44,811 nt of DNA from an uncultured Prevotellaceae bacterium (GCA_900316985.1 ONFE01000025.1:1-44811); one strand, 5' to 3'. Counted from the stretch's first letter, positions 32,610-42,289 are shown. Notes: generated by a model from the letters alone, not told the origin. Numbers and translations: made by a program.

Positions 32610-34055
32610 ATGAGAAAATTGATTCTGACGGCCACTGCGGCACTCGCCATGAGTGCTCAGGCCAAAGTGACGTTGCCTTATTGTCTGGGTGACAACATGA
32701 TTCTTCAACAGAACACAGAGGCCCGACTTTGGGGTAAGACAACTGCCAAGGAAGTAAAGGTAACCACGTCTTGGAACAATGCTGTTTATACGGCCAAAGC
32801 TTCAAAAAAAGGCGATTTCATCGTGAAAGTGAAGACTCCGACCGCTTCATACAACAGCTATACCGTCACCTTTGACGACGGTGACCAACTGGTACTTCAT
32901 GACGTTCTCATCGGTGAGGTATGGGTATGTGCCGGACAGTCGAACATGGAGATGCCCGTCAAAGGTTTCGGCAACTGTCCTGTGAAAGGATATAACGATG
33001 AGGTGGTCAATGCCAACCAATACCGTTATGTGCATTATGTAAAGATTCCTTCCGTGATGCGCGTTGAACCCCAGTGGAACTCTGAACCCACCCAATGGAA
33101 TGCCGTTTCGCCCAAGACGGTGGGAGAAGCCTCTGCCACAGGATACTTCTTTGCTCAGGTTATCAACAAGGCGCTCGATGTTCCCGTAGGCCTCATCATG
33201 GCAAACAAAGGCGGCAGTCGCGTGGAAAGTTGGTTTACTAAAGAGAATCTCCAGAAATACACCAACGAGCCTACCGACTCAGCCGGTATCGTGGCCTTCA
33301 AGAAGGAATGGGACTATCACCGCGCCATGCTTTGGGGCAACGGCACTTTCAACCCCATCCTGAACTATACCGTGAAGGGTATCCTCTATTATCAGGGCTG
33401 TTCGAATGTGGGTGACCCCGGCGACCAGTATTCCGAGCGTATGAAGATTCTCGTGGACCAGTGGCGCGGCCAGTTCGGACTGGGTGAGATTCCTTTCTAT
33501 TTCGTGGAGATTGCTCCCTATCACTATGACAATGTGAATGCCGACAACGGAGCACGCCTGCGCGAACAGCAATATAAGGCTTCACTGATAATTCCCAATA
33601 GCGGACTGGTCTGCACCAACGACCTCGTCTATCCGTACGAGACCACCCAGATTCACCCGGCACAAAAGAAACCCGTAGGACAACGCCTGGCCTATCTTGC
33701 CCTGAACAAAACCTATGGAATGGAGACCGTGGGATGCATGAGTCCTTCTTATAAGGATATGAAAGTGACCGGCGACTTCGTGGACATCCATTTGAAAAAT
33801 GACCTCGGTGCCATCAGTCGCTTTGAAGATATCCAAGGCTTTGAAATAGCCGGAGAGGACCGTGTGTTCCATCCCGCCAAGGCTGTTCATTTCTGGCAGC
33901 CGGGCGGCGGATATTGGGATGAGACTATCCGCCTTTCTTCGCCTGAGGTGAAGAAACCCGTGGCCATCCGCTATTGCTTCAAGAACTTCCAGATTGGCAA
34001 TCTGAAGAATGCCGCCGGTCTTCCCCTCTTCCCCTTCCGCACAGATAACTGGTGA
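32610..34055 (+). CDS. sialate O-acetylesterase-like SGNH esterase
   Basis: A 481-residue exported protein (signal peptide MRKLILTATAALAMSAQA). An N-terminal Ig-like part (LGDNMILQQN...LWG) precedes the SGNH domain with nucleophile S111 in AGQSNMEMP, block III-like YYQGCSNVG and the catalytic His in TTQIHPAQK. Family members remove acetyl groups from sialic acids or from xylan (CE6-like); with an adjacent acetylesterase and no sialic-acid catabolic genes in view, a plant glycan is at least as likely. The Nudix gene follows 26 bp downstream, probably on the same transcript. Confidence 0.87.
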   Translation: MRKLILTATAALAMSAQAKVTLPYCLGDNMILQQNTEARLWGKTTAKEVKVTTSWNNAVYTAKASKKGDFIVKVKTPTASYNSYTVTFDDGDQLVLHDVLIGEVWVCAGQSNMEMPVKGFGNCPVKGYNDEVVNANQYRYVHYVKIPSVMRVEPQWNSEPTQWNAVSPKTVGEASATGYFFAQVINKALDVPVGLIMANKGGSRVESWFTKENLQKYTNEPTDSAGIVAFKKEWDYHRAMLWGNGTFNPILNYTVKGILYYQGCSNVGDPGDQYSERMKILVDQWRGQFGLGEIPFYFVEIAPYHYDNVNADNGARLREQQYKASLIIPNSGLVCTNDLVYPYETTQIHPAQKKPVGQRLAYLALNKTYGMETVGCMSPSYKDMKVTGDFVDIHLKNDLGAISRFEDIQGFEIAGEDRVFHPAKAVHFWQPGGGYWDETIRLSSPEVKKPVAIRYCFKNFQIGNLKNAAGLPLFPFRTDNW

Positions 34056-34081
34056 TTGGGTTATTTTCACCATCAACCAAT

Positions 34082-34606
34082 ATGCATTGTTTAGATAAAT
34101 TCAAGTATTGTCCTGCCTGTGGCTCTCAAAAATTCGCCATTTCATCGGAGAAAAGTCGCCGATGCGAGGATTGCGGATTTGAGTTTTTTCTCAATCCCAG
34201 TGCGGCTGTCGCGGCTTTTATCCTCAATGAGCAGCAGGAACTCTTGGTGGTAAGACGGGCCAAGGAACCTGGCAAGGGTACGCTCGACCTTCCTGGAGGC
34301 TTTACCGATATCGGTGAATCCGCCGAGGAAGCCGTCATCCGTGAGGTGATGGAAGAGACCGGACTTCCCGTTGAAAGAACCGTCTTCCTCTTCTCTCTTC
34401 CCAACACGTACGTGTACAGTCAGTTTCCCATCCCGACCATGGATTTGTTTTTCAAGTGTACCGTAAACGGCTACACTAAGGCTGTACCTGCCGACGATGC
34501 CGCAGAAGCGATGTGGATTCCCGTATCCGACTTGAATCCAGCCCTTTTCGGACTGAAGAGCATCAGTCAGGCCGTAGGCAGTTTTAAGGCTTCCTTCAAA
34601 CCTTGA
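34082..34606 (+). CDS. Nudix hydrolase with N-terminal zinc ribbon
   Basis: A 174-residue cytosolic protein. A zinc ribbon (C10-x2-C13, C28-x2-C31) precedes a Nudix domain whose box GGFTDIGES...REVMEETGL at residues 72-95 keeps all metal-binding glutamates. Zinc ribbon plus Nudix is the form of NudC-like NADH pyrophosphatases, but this is shorter than NudC (257 residues) and lacks the SQPWPFPxS motif, so NAD specificity is unlikely; ADP-ribose or a nucleotide substrate is possible. The start at 34082 begins right at the zinc ribbon. A strong terminator follows 26 bp after the stop. Confidence 0.88.
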   Translation: MHCLDKFKYCPACGSQKFAISSEKSRRCEDCGFEFFLNPSAAVAAFILNEQQELLVVRRAKEPGKGTLDLPGGFTDIGESAEEAVIREVMEETGLPVERTVFLFSLPNTYVYSQFPIPTMDLFFKCTVNGYTKAVPADDAAEAMWIPVSDLNPALFGLKSISQAVGSFKASFKP

Positions 34607-34631
34607 AACCACGCCGAAAGGTTAAAAAATG

Positions 34632-34670
34632 AAAAAATCGCATATATAATAAGGTGTATGCGATTTTTTT
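34632..34670 (+). terminator. intrinsic terminator after the Nudix gene
   Basis: A 13-bp stem AAAAAATCGCATA/TATGCGATTTTTT (34632-34644 with 34657-34669) ending in a T-run, just before the topA promoter. Confidence 0.85.
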
Positions 34671-34674
34671 ATTC

Positions 34675-34682
34675 TACATTTG
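34675..34682 (+). promoter_or_regulatory. -7 promoter element for topA
   Basis: TACATTTG followed by CAGCCC matches TAnnTTTG, directly after the terminator and 30 bp before the ATG at 34712. Confidence 0.65.
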
Positions 34683-34711
34683 CAGCCCGAAATCAAATTC
34701 AATACATAGAT

Positions 34712-37036
34712 ATGCAACAAAACTTAGTGATAGTTGAGAGCCCCGCAAAGGCTAAAACCATTGAGAAGTTCTTAGGAAAAGACTTCAAGGTGATGTCGTC
34801 ATACGGACACATCCGCGACTTGAAGAAGAAGGAAATCAGTATCGACATGGATACGCTGGAACCCGATTATGAGATTCCTGAAGAAAAGAAGAAACTGGTA
34901 AGTGAACTGAAGTCGAACGCGAAGAAGGCAGAGAAGATCTGGCTCGCTTCCGATGAAGACCGTGAGGGAGAAGCTATTTCCTGGCACCTGTGCGAGGTGC
35001 TGGGACTGGACGAAAAGAATACGAACCGCATTGTCTTCCACGAAATAACCCAACCTGCCATCCTGAAGGCCATCAAGGAACCCCGTCATCTGGATATGAA
35101 CCTGGTGAATGCCCAGCAGGCCCGCCGTGTATTGGACCGTCTGGTAGGTTTCAAACTCTCGCCAGTGCTTTGGCGTAAGGTTAAGCCCGCCCTTTCGGCA
35201 GGTCGCGTGCAGAGTGTGGCCGTCCGTCTTATCGTGGAGCGTGAGCGTGAGATTCAAAACTTCAAGAGCGAGGCTTACTATCGCGTGAGTGCCCTTTTCG
35301 GTCTAACCAATGCCGACGGTTCGCAGAGCGAGGTAAAGGCCGAGTTGGATACCCGTTTCAAAACCCACGAAGAAGTGGAGCAGTTCCTGGAACAGTGCAA
35401 GACGGCAGAGTTCTGTGTCACTGACATCCAGAAGAAGCCTTTGAAGCGTATGCCGGCCCCTCCCTTCACCACATCCACCCTGCAGCAGGAAGCAGCCCGC
35501 AAATTGGGCTTCACGGTGAGTCAGACGATGATGGTTGCACAGCATCTCTATGAACACGGATTGATTACCTATATGCGTACCGACTCGGTAAACCTGTCGA
35601 GTCTTTGCATCAACACCAGCAAGCAGGAGATTATCAAACTCTGGGGTGAGGAATACAGCAAGGTCCGCAAGTACCACACTTCTTCAAAGGGTGCGCAGGA
35701 GGCTCACGAAGCCATCCGTCCCACCTACATGGAGAATCTCGAGATTCAGGGCACGGCCCAGGAAAAGAAGCTCTACGAACTCATCTGGAAACGCACCGCT
35801 GCCTGTCAGATGGCTGATGCCCAGATAGAGAAGACCACGGTGACCATTGAGATAAAAGACAATGGAAAAGCACTGAAATCCAGCTTCATCGCTAACGGTG
35901 AGGTTGTGAAGTTCGACGGTTTCCTCAAGGTTTACCGCGAGAGTATTGAGGAGAATGAGAACGAAAACGAAGACGACAACGACAGCCGCATCCTTCCCGA
36001 CATGAAGAAGGGCGACGAGTTGCAGCGTCGGGAAATAACCGCCACAGAGCGTTTCACACAAGGTCCTCTTCGCTATACGGAGGCATCTTTGGTGCACAAG
36101 CTGGAAGAACTCGGCATCGGCCGTCCTTCCACCTATGCCCCGACCATCTCCACCATCCAGCAGCGCGAATATGTGCAGAAGGGTGACAAGAAGGGTGAAG
36201 AGCGTGTCTATACAATCGATACGCTGAAAGGTATCAAGGTCAGCCAGAAGACACGGAAGGAATTGGTGGGTTCCGACAAGGGCAAGTTGCTGCCTACAGA
36301 TATCGGAACCGTGGTGAACGACTTCCTGATGAAATACTTCCCCGCCATCATGGACTACAACTTCACGGCTAAAGTGGAGCAGGAGTTCGATGAAATTGCC
36401 GAAGGCAAGGAGGCATGGACGAAAATGCTGAAGGATTTCTACAAGCGTTTCGAGCCGACGGTAGAGAAAACGATGAACGCGCGTGAAGAACATAAGGCCG
36501 GTGAACGCCAGTTGGGTAAAGAGCCCAAGACCGGCAAGCCCGTTTTCGTAAAGATAGGCCGTTTCGGACCTGTGGTGCAGATCGGTACTGCAGAAGATCA
36601 GGAAAAGCCCCGCTTTGCCCAGTTGCCCAAAGACAAGGGATTGAATACCATCACGCTGGAAGAAGCCCTTGAACTGTTCAAACTGCCTCGCACCCTTGGT
36701 GAATACAACGGCAGTGATGTGATCATCGGCGCCGGCCGTTTCGGTCCTTACGTGCTTCACAACAAGAAATATGTCAGTCTGCCCAAAGACGAAGACCCGA
36801 TGTCCATTACGCTGGAGACAGCCATCGGACTCATTCAGGAAAAGGCCCAGCAGGAGCAGCAAAGTCATCTGAAGGTCTTCGCCGAAGATCCCAAGCTCGA
36901 AGTGAAGTCAGGTCGTTACGGCCCCTATCTGGCCTATGACGGGAAAAACTACCGACTGCCAAAAGCCATGCACGCAAAGGCTACCGAACTGACACTTGCA
37001 GAGTGTATGGATGTCATCAACAAGGCAAAGAAATAG
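34712..37036 (+). CDS. topA: DNA topoisomerase I (type IA)
   Basis: A 774-residue enzyme that relaxes negative supercoils. The Toprim domain opens with NLVIVESPAKAKTIEKFLG and holds ASDEDREGEAISWHL; the active-site tyrosine is Y287 in ITYMRTDSV; GIGRPSTYAPTISTI is intact. The C-terminus has no zinc-finger cysteines but three GRFGP/GRYGP repeats (near 610, 680 and 740), the Bacteroidota form. ATG at 34712 lies 30 bp after the promoter and matches the usual family start. aroK begins 30 bp after the stop, so topA-aroK-speA-argB may be one unit. Confidence 0.96.
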   Translation: MQQNLVIVESPAKAKTIEKFLGKDFKVMSSYGHIRDLKKKEISIDMDTLEPDYEIPEEKKKLVSELKSNAKKAEKIWLASDEDREGEAISWHLCEVLGLDEKNTNRIVFHEITQPAILKAIKEPRHLDMNLVNAQQARRVLDRLVGFKLSPVLWRKVKPALSAGRVQSVAVRLIVEREREIQNFKSEAYYRVSALFGLTNADGSQSEVKAELDTRFKTHEEVEQFLEQCKTAEFCVTDIQKKPLKRMPAPPFTTSTLQQEAARKLGFTVSQTMMVAQHLYEHGLITYMRTDSVNLSSLCINTSKQEIIKLWGEEYSKVRKYHTSSKGAQEAHEAIRPTYMENLEIQGTAQEKKLYELIWKRTAACQMADAQIEKTTVTIEIKDNGKALKSSFIANGEVVKFDGFLKVYRESIEENENENEDDNDSRILPDMKKGDELQRREITATERFTQGPLRYTEASLVHKLEELGIGRPSTYAPTISTIQQREYVQKGDKKGEERVYTIDTLKGIKVSQKTRKELVGSDKGKLLPTDIGTVVNDFLMKYFPAIMDYNFTAKVEQEFDEIAEGKEAWTKMLKDFYKRFEPTVEKTMNAREEHKAGERQLGKEPKTGKPVFVKIGRFGPVVQIGTAEDQEKPRFAQLPKDKGLNTITLEEALELFKLPRTLGEYNGSDVIIGAGRFGPYVLHNKKYVSLPKDEDPMSITLETAIGLIQEKAQQEQQSHLKVFAEDPKLEVKSGRYGPYLAYDGKNYRLPKAMHAKATELTLAECMDVINKAKK

Positions 37037-37066
37037 TTTTCCAACGCAGGTTAATCGCTGAAGACT

Positions 37067-37594
37067 ATGACAAGGATCATCATCGTCGGGTATATGGGAT
37101 CGGGAAAGACCACGGTGGGCAAGGCGCTCTCCAAGGACATGGGAATCCCGTTCTACGACCTCGACTGGTATATAGAAAGCCGTATGCGCAAGACGGTAGC
37201 CCAGATTTTTGCCGAACGCGGCGAAGAAGGCTTCCGTAAGATTGAATACAATATGCTCCACGAAGTGGCTGAGTTTGAGAATGTCATCATCAGCTGCGGA
37301 GGCGGAACGCCCTGTTTCTTCGACAACATGGACTACATGAACGGACAGGGTGAGACGGTTTATCTGAAGGCATCGCCGGAAGTGCTCTATGGCCATCTGA
37401 AGATGGGCAAGACAGAACGTCCCCTGCTGAAGAACAAGACGCCAGAGGAGATGCAGGTTTTCATTGCCGAACAGTTGGAGAAGCGTGAGCCCTACTATTC
37501 AAAGGCCAAGCACACACTCGACGTGAACCTGCTGGAAAACTACGAGAAAATCAAAATCAGCGTGGCCAAAATGCGCGCGCTGCTTAACCTGTAA
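37067..37594 (+). CDS. aroK: shikimate kinase
   Basis: A 175-residue cytosolic kinase giving shikimate 3-phosphate in aromatic amino acid synthesis. P-loop GYMGSGKTT at residues 8-16, shikimate-binding DLDWYIE near 31-37, FR with EGFRKIE near 56-62, and CGGGTPCF near 80. RPLL with the lid sequence follows at about 120. It lies between topA and speA on the same strand. Confidence 0.95.
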   Translation: MTRIIIVGYMGSGKTTVGKALSKDMGIPFYDLDWYIESRMRKTVAQIFAERGEEGFRKIEYNMLHEVAEFENVIISCGGGTPCFFDNMDYMNGQGETVYLKASPEVLYGHLKMGKTERPLLKNKTPEEMQVFIAEQLEKREPYYSKAKHTLDVNLLENYEKIKISVAKMRALLNL

Positions 37595-37643
37595 ATATCT
37601 ATTGCTGTCTCTATAGCAACCATAAAAATCTATAGCAACTACA

Positions 37644-39536
37644 ATGAAAAAATGGACGATTGAGGATTCCAAGGAACTGTACAACATCAACGGCTGGGGT
37701 ACTTCCTATTTCGGAATCAATGAAGAAGGAAACGTGTTTGTGACCCCCTGCAAGAACGAGGTGCAAATCGACCTCCGGGAAGTGATGGACGAACTGTCGC
37801 TGCGCGACGTACAGTCGCCTGTCTTGCTGCGATTCCCCGACATCCTCGACAACCGCATCGAGAAGACGTGGAGCTGCTTCAAGAAGGCCTCGAAGGAATA
37901 TGACTACAAGGGCGAGAACTATGTGGTCTATCCCATCAAGGTGAATCAGATGCAGCCTGTGGTAGAGGAGATTATCTCTCACGGGCGGAAGTTCAACCTG
38001 GGACTGGAAGCCGGTTCCAAGCCCGAGCTTCATGCCGTGATTGCCATGCAATGCCAGAGCGACTCCATCATTATCTGTAACGGCTACAAGGATCAGAGCT
38101 ACATCGAACTGGCCCTGCTGGCCCAGAAGATGGGAAAGCAGATCTTCATCGTTGTAGAGAAGATGAACGAGCTGGAACTCATCGCCAAGGTTGCCAAGAA
38201 ACTCAACGTCCGTCCTAATATCGGCATCCGCATCAAGCTGGCCAGCAGCGGCAGCGGAAAATGGGAGGAAAGCGGCGGCGACGCTTCGAAATTCGGTCTG
38301 ACCAGTGCCCAGTTGCTGGAAGCATTGGAGATGCTCGACAAGAAGAACATGCGCGACTGCCTGCGACTCATCCATTTCCATATCGGTTCGCAAATTACAA
38401 AGATTCGCCGCATCCAGACGGCTCTCCGTGAGGCTTCCCAGTTCTATATCCAGCTGCATAAGATGGGGTATAACGTGGACTTCGTGGACTGCGGCGGTGG
38501 ACTCGGCGTCGACTACGACGGAACGCGCTCACCATCGAGCGAGAGTTCGGTCAACTATTCCATCCAGGAATATGTCAACGACTGTATCTATACCTTCGTG
38601 GAGGCTGCCAACAAGAACGACCTTCCGCATCCCAATATCATCACCGAAAGCGGCCGTTCGCTGGCTGCCCACCATTCGGTGCTGGTCATCGATGTGCTGG
38701 AAACGGCCTCATTGCCCGAGATGCCTGAAGAATTCGAGCCCGATGAGAACTCTCACCAGCTGGTAAAAGACCTCTACGAAATATGGGATAACCTCTCGCC
38801 CCGCAATGTGCTTGAAGACTGGCACGATGCAGAGCAGATCAGGGAAGAGGTACTCGACTTGTTCGCACACGGCATCGTGGACCTGAAGACACGTGCAGAG
38901 ATTGAAGCCATGTACTGGAGCGTTTGTCATGAAATCAATGCGCTGGCCAAGAACCTGAAGCATATCCCTGAGGAACTGATGAATATCGACAAGCTACTGG
39001 CAGACAAGTACTTCTGTAACTTCTCGCTGTTCCAGAGTCTGAGTGACTCGTGGGCCATCGACCAGCTCTTCCCCATCCTTCCCCTTCAGCGTCTGAACGA
39101 ACGCCCGACGCGCAACGCCACCTTGCAGGACATCACCTGTGACTCCGACGGAAAGATAGCGAACTTCGTCACCAACCGTCACAACTCCCACTCGCTGCCC
39201 GTTCATGCCCTGAAGAAGAACGAGCCTTACTATCTGGGCGTCTTCCTCGTGGGAGCCTATCAGGAGATTCTCGGCGACATGCACAACCTGTTCGGCGATA
39301 CCACAGCGGTACATATCTCCGTCAAGGATGGCGGTTATCATATCGACCAGATTATCGACGGTGAGACCGTGGCAGAAGTGCTGGAATATGTGCAATATGC
39401 CCCGAAGAAACTGGTACGCCAGTTGGAAATCTGGGTAGCCAAGAGCGTCAAGCAAGGCAAGATCTCCCTGGAAGAAGGCAAGGAATTCCTCAGCAACTAC
39501 CGCTCAGGTCTTTACGGATACACCTATCTTGAATAA
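37644..39536 (+). CDS. speA: biosynthetic arginine decarboxylase
   Basis: A 630-residue PLP-dependent fold-III decarboxylase making agmatine, the entry to polyamine synthesis. YPIKVNQMQPVV contains the PLP lysine K99; other motifs are GLEAGSKPEL, RLIHFHIGSQ, VDCGGGLGVDYDGT and NIITESGRSLAAHHS. Length and order match SpeA of E. coli (658) and Bacteroides. The upstream gap of 49 bp contains two direct copies of CTATAGCAAC (37612-37634), of unknown meaning. argB starts 5 bp after the stop, so the two arginine-related genes are coupled. Confidence 0.96.
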   Translation: MKKWTIEDSKELYNINGWGTSYFGINEEGNVFVTPCKNEVQIDLREVMDELSLRDVQSPVLLRFPDILDNRIEKTWSCFKKASKEYDYKGENYVVYPIKVNQMQPVVEEIISHGRKFNLGLEAGSKPELHAVIAMQCQSDSIIICNGYKDQSYIELALLAQKMGKQIFIVVEKMNELELIAKVAKKLNVRPNIGIRIKLASSGSGKWEESGGDASKFGLTSAQLLEALEMLDKKNMRDCLRLIHFHIGSQITKIRRIQTALREASQFYIQLHKMGYNVDFVDCGGGLGVDYDGTRSPSSESSVNYSIQEYVNDCIYTFVEAANKNDLPHPNIITESGRSLAAHHSVLVIDVLETASLPEMPEEFEPDENSHQLVKDLYEIWDNLSPRNVLEDWHDAEQIREEVLDLFAHGIVDLKTRAEIEAMYWSVCHEINALAKNLKHIPEELMNIDKLLADKYFCNFSLFQSLSDSWAIDQLFPILPLQRLNERPTRNATLQDITCDSDGKIANFVTNRHNSHSLPVHALKKNEPYYLGVFLVGAYQEILGDMHNLFGDTTAVHISVKDGGYHIDQIIDGETVAEVLEYVQYAPKKLVRQLEIWVAKSVKQGKISLEEGKEFLSNYRSGLYGYTYLE

Positions 39537-39541
39537 AACAT

Positions 39542-40318
39542 ATGAAAGAGAAACTAACCGTCGTCAAAGTAGGCGGTGCCATCGTTGAAGACGAGGCACA
39601 ACTCAACCAATTGCTCAAGGACTTCTCAGCCATATCCGGCAAGAAAGTGTTGGTGCATGGCGGTGGACGGCGTGCTACACAAATAGCCAAACAGCTCGGC
39701 ATTGAGACGCAGATGGTCAATGGCCGCCGCATCACCGATGCCCAGATGCTTCAGGTGGTCACGATGGTCTATGGCGGACTGGTGAACAAGAACCTTGTAG
39801 CCCGTCTGCAGGCCAACAGCGTGAATGCACTCGGTCTTACAGGTGCCGATGCCAACGTCATCCAGGCCCACAAGCGTCCCGTCAAAGACGGCATTGACTA
39901 CGGCTACGTGGGAGATGTAGACAAAGCCTCCGGCGATACCCTTCGCCATCTTATCGAAGCCGGTATCACCCCCGTAATGGCTCCCCTGACGCACGATATG
40001 CAAGGCAACATCCTCAATACGAACGCCGACACCATTGCCTCAGAGACAGCCAAGGCACTGGCTCCGTTCTATGACGTCACCCTCATCTTCTCTTTTGAGA
40101 AGAAAGGCGTCCTCAGCAATCCCGATGATGACGACAGCGTCATTCCCACCATTACCCGAGATGATTTCCAACGTCTGAAGGCCGACGGAACCGTTGCCGG
40201 GGGCATGCTGCCCAAGTTGGAAAACGCCTTCAATGCCATTGCTGCAGGCGTCAAGGCCGTCAACATCACGCTGGCCACTGCCATCGACGGAAAGCATGGT
40301 ACGTTTATAGTGGAATAA
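39542..40318 (+). CDS. argB: acetylglutamate kinase
   Basis: A 258-residue amino-acid-kinase-family enzyme, second step of arginine synthesis. KVGGAIVED near residue 8, HGGGRRATQIAKQLGI near 39-55, NGRRITDAQMLQVV and GLTGADANVI are the substrate-binding segments; GTVAGGMLPKLENAF near 220 is the C-terminal nucleotide-binding part. It follows speA by 5 bp, joining arginine synthesis with arginine decarboxylation in one transcript. Confidence 0.94.
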   Translation: MKEKLTVVKVGGAIVEDEAQLNQLLKDFSAISGKKVLVHGGGRRATQIAKQLGIETQMVNGRRITDAQMLQVVTMVYGGLVNKNLVARLQANSVNALGLTGADANVIQAHKRPVKDGIDYGYVGDVDKASGDTLRHLIEAGITPVMAPLTHDMQGNILNTNADTIASETAKALAPFYDVTLIFSFEKKGVLSNPDDDDSVIPTITRDDFQRLKADGTVAGGMLPKLENAFNAIAAGVKAVNITLATAIDGKHGTFIVE

Positions 40319-40336
40319 AAAAATCAAAGAATTTTG

Positions 40337-40344
40337 TAACTTTA
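40337..40344 (+). promoter_or_regulatory. possible -7 element for the sigma factor gene
   Basis: TAACTTTA differs from TAnnTTTG at the last base. It is 34 bp before the ATG at 40378. Confidence 0.4.
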
Positions 40345-40377
40345 GATAAACCCAATCGTCATTAATTTAGAGTGCAG

Positions 40378-40877
40378 ATGAAAAAAATCAGTTTCGCGGC
40401 CGATATTCTGCCGATGAAAAACCTGCTCTACCGTCTGGCGCTTCGCATCACGATGAACCGTGAAGAGGCGGAAGATATTGTGCAGGATACGCTGATTAAA
40501 GTCTGGAACAAGCGTGACGACTGGGACAACATCGAGAGCATAGAGGCTTTTAGTATGACAGTCTGTCGAAACTTGGCACTCGACAGGATGAAACGGGCTG
40601 AGCACCTGAACACATCGCTCGAACAAGAGAACATCGACAGTGCAGACCGCTCACGGTCACCACTGGAACTCATGGAACAGCGAGACAGAGTGGAAACCGT
40701 CAGACGACTGGGGAAAAGCAACGCAGCTGTATGCAGCTCCGAGATTTCGAAGGGAAGAGCTACCGTGACATCGCCACCATCCTGGGCATTACGGAAGAAC
40801 AGGTCAAAGTGAATATCTTCCGTGCACGCCAGACCATCAAACAAAAGTATCAAGAAACCGAGAATTATGGATTATAA
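40378..40877 (+). pseudogene. ECF-type RNA polymerase sigma factor, frameshifted
   Basis: Sigma region 2 is clear from residue 12 on (LPMKNLLYRLALRITMNREEAEDIVQ, split over positions 12-37; DTLIKVW next). Near 40710-40713 the frame breaks: the in-frame reading becomes nonsense and ends at 40812, whereas another frame gives GEKQRSCMQLRDFEGKSYRD then IATILGITEEQVKVNIFRAR, a perfect sigma-4 domain, ending at 40877. Adding one base to the G4 run at 40710-40713 joins them as RRL-GEKQR, the family's RL-PEKQR. As written the product loses -35 recognition. The corrected gene overlaps the next gene by 11 bp. Confidence 0.88.
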
Positions 40878-41337
40878 GTACATCGAACAACTGTTGGAGC
40901 GCTATTGGAACTGTGAGACCTCCCTTGAAGAAGAGGAGATTCTCCGCACGTTCTTTTCTCAGAAAGAAGTGCCCGCTGAGCTCCGCCGCTATGCCAGCCT
41001 GTTTGCCTATGAGCATCAGGAGGTACGCGACGACGTGCTGGACGATGACTTTGATGCCAGGATGATGGAAAAGATCGGTAAGGCACCTCAGAAAGCCCGC
41101 ACCATCAGTCTCACCCAGCACCTCATGCCTCTTTTCAAGGCAGCTGCCGTGGTGGCCATCTTCCTTACATTGGGCAATGCTGCACAACGCGCCTTTGAGG
41201 CACCTGCCAATGACCTCGATATGGCCGTCATCGAACAGCCTGCCACCATTGAGGGCAAATCGGTAGCTATGGGCGACACGCTGAAGGTTGACACCCTGCA
41301 GAAAGCCCAGCAACCCGAGCCCGTCATCATCAAGTAG
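40867..41337 (+). CDS. putative anti-sigma factor, single membrane segment
   Basis: A 156-residue protein starting at ATG 40867, inside the end of the corrected sigma gene. The cytoplasmic N-terminus (YIEQLLERYWNCETSLEEEE) resembles the start of Bacteroidota anti-sigma-like proteins (LLERYFEGETSLEEE). One membrane helix is predicted at about 86-105 (LMPLFKAAAVVAIFLTLGNA), and a periplasmic tail of 50 residues follows. The overlap with an ECF sigma gene supports an anti-sigma role, which is inference. If the sigma frameshift is real, this protein has lost its normal partner. Confidence 0.7.
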   Translation: MDYKYIEQLLERYWNCETSLEEEEILRTFFSQKEVPAELRRYASLFAYEHQEVRDDVLDDDFDARMMEKIGKAPQKARTISLTQHLMPLFKAAAVVAIFLTLGNAAQRAFEAPANDLDMAVIEQPATIEGKSVAMGDTLKVDTLQKAQQPEPVIIK

Positions 41338-41440
41338 ATTTTTTCTATGCTTTCTCTATAAATCATTTAGTAAAACAATTAAACGAAACTGTGAAGTTTC
41401 AATTCTCTCAAATTTTTCATAACATACTAACGTAAGACGA

Positions 41441-41470
41441 GAGGGGCACTATCCGCGGATAGTGCCCCTC
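41441..41470. terminator. 30-bp perfect palindrome, bidirectional terminator
   Basis: GAGGGGCACTATCCG followed by its exact reverse complement, with no unpaired loop on paper. It lies between the convergent anti-sigma and CPBP genes; ATTGTTT follows on the plus side. A role as shared terminator is the simplest reading. Confidence 0.75.
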
Positions 41471-41492
41471 GCTATTGTTTATGGCCGTTTCA

Positions 41493-42260
41493 TCAGCGGG
41501 CCCTCTTCATACGGAGATAAAGCTGATAGAGTGACGGCAACAGGATGAGTAGCGAGAAGCCCACGGCTTTCAAAGCCCCTGCTTCGCTGCCGAAAAGATC
41601 GGCCAGCGACATGTCCTCCACCTGTGGATAAAGACGCATCATGATATAGGAAACCGTATTGTTTATCACATGGAACAGCACGCCGGGAATGATACTCCCC
41701 GTACGCCAATACATCCATCCCAACAGCAGTCCCACCACAAAGGCATGCGGCATCTGGGCAGGATTCAAGTGAATCAGCGCAAAAAGCAAGGCCGAGATGG
41801 CTATCGCCGTCCATGGCTTGGAGAATTTTTCGAGCAACGACCTCAGAATGGCACCCCGGAAAACCACCTCCTCTGAAAGTGGTGCTATAATACCCAACGC
41901 CAGATACCCACCAGGCGTATTGACAAGTCCTTTGAAACTATCGTCGAGGAAATTCGGCAGTTCCGGCATCTTCTCCTGAAGCCAAATCGACGGGAGAATG
42001 ATTCCCAAAGCCGCCATAAAGGTCCAGAACAGTACCGTCCAGGGACGCGACTTGATGTAATCACCACTCACCGGTGCCCAACGCCGCCACATGAATAAGG
42101 CTATCGTGATGATTCCGAAAAGGATTGACGTGGTGACAAGAAGCGCTCCCTCATGCTGAGTCAGAGAGCCCGCAACCAAATACCACACACCCATCACACA
42201 ATAAGTGACAATCACCTGGATGGCTATAAAGAACACCAAATACTCTATCGCTTTTTTCAT
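41493..42260 (-). CDS. CPBP-family intramembrane metalloprotease
   Basis: A 255-residue inner membrane protein with about seven hydrophobic segments. The three CPBP (CAAX protease/Abi) motifs are intact: E130-E131-x3-R135, F160-x3-H164 and H197-x3-N201. Relatives include Rce1-type proteases and bacteriocin-immunity proteins; the substrate is unknown. It is last in a HAD-ribF-CPBP operon, 29 bp after ribF, with GGAAAT before the ATG. Confidence 0.9.
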   Translation of the reverse strand: MKKAIEYLVFFIAIQVIVTYCVMGVWYLVAGSLTQHEGALLVTTSILFGIITIALFMWRRWAPVSGDYIKSRPWTVLFWTFMAALGIILPSIWLQEKMPELPNFLDDSFKGLVNTPGGYLALGIIAPLSEEVVFRGAILRSLLEKFSKPWTAIAISALLFALIHLNPAQMPHAFVVGLLLGWMYWRTGSIIPGVLFHVINNTVSYIMMRLYPQVEDMSLADLFGSEAGALKAVGFSLLILLPSLYQLYLRMKRAR

Positions 42261-42289
42261 ATTTCCTGAATTTCAAGTTTTAGCTTTCA

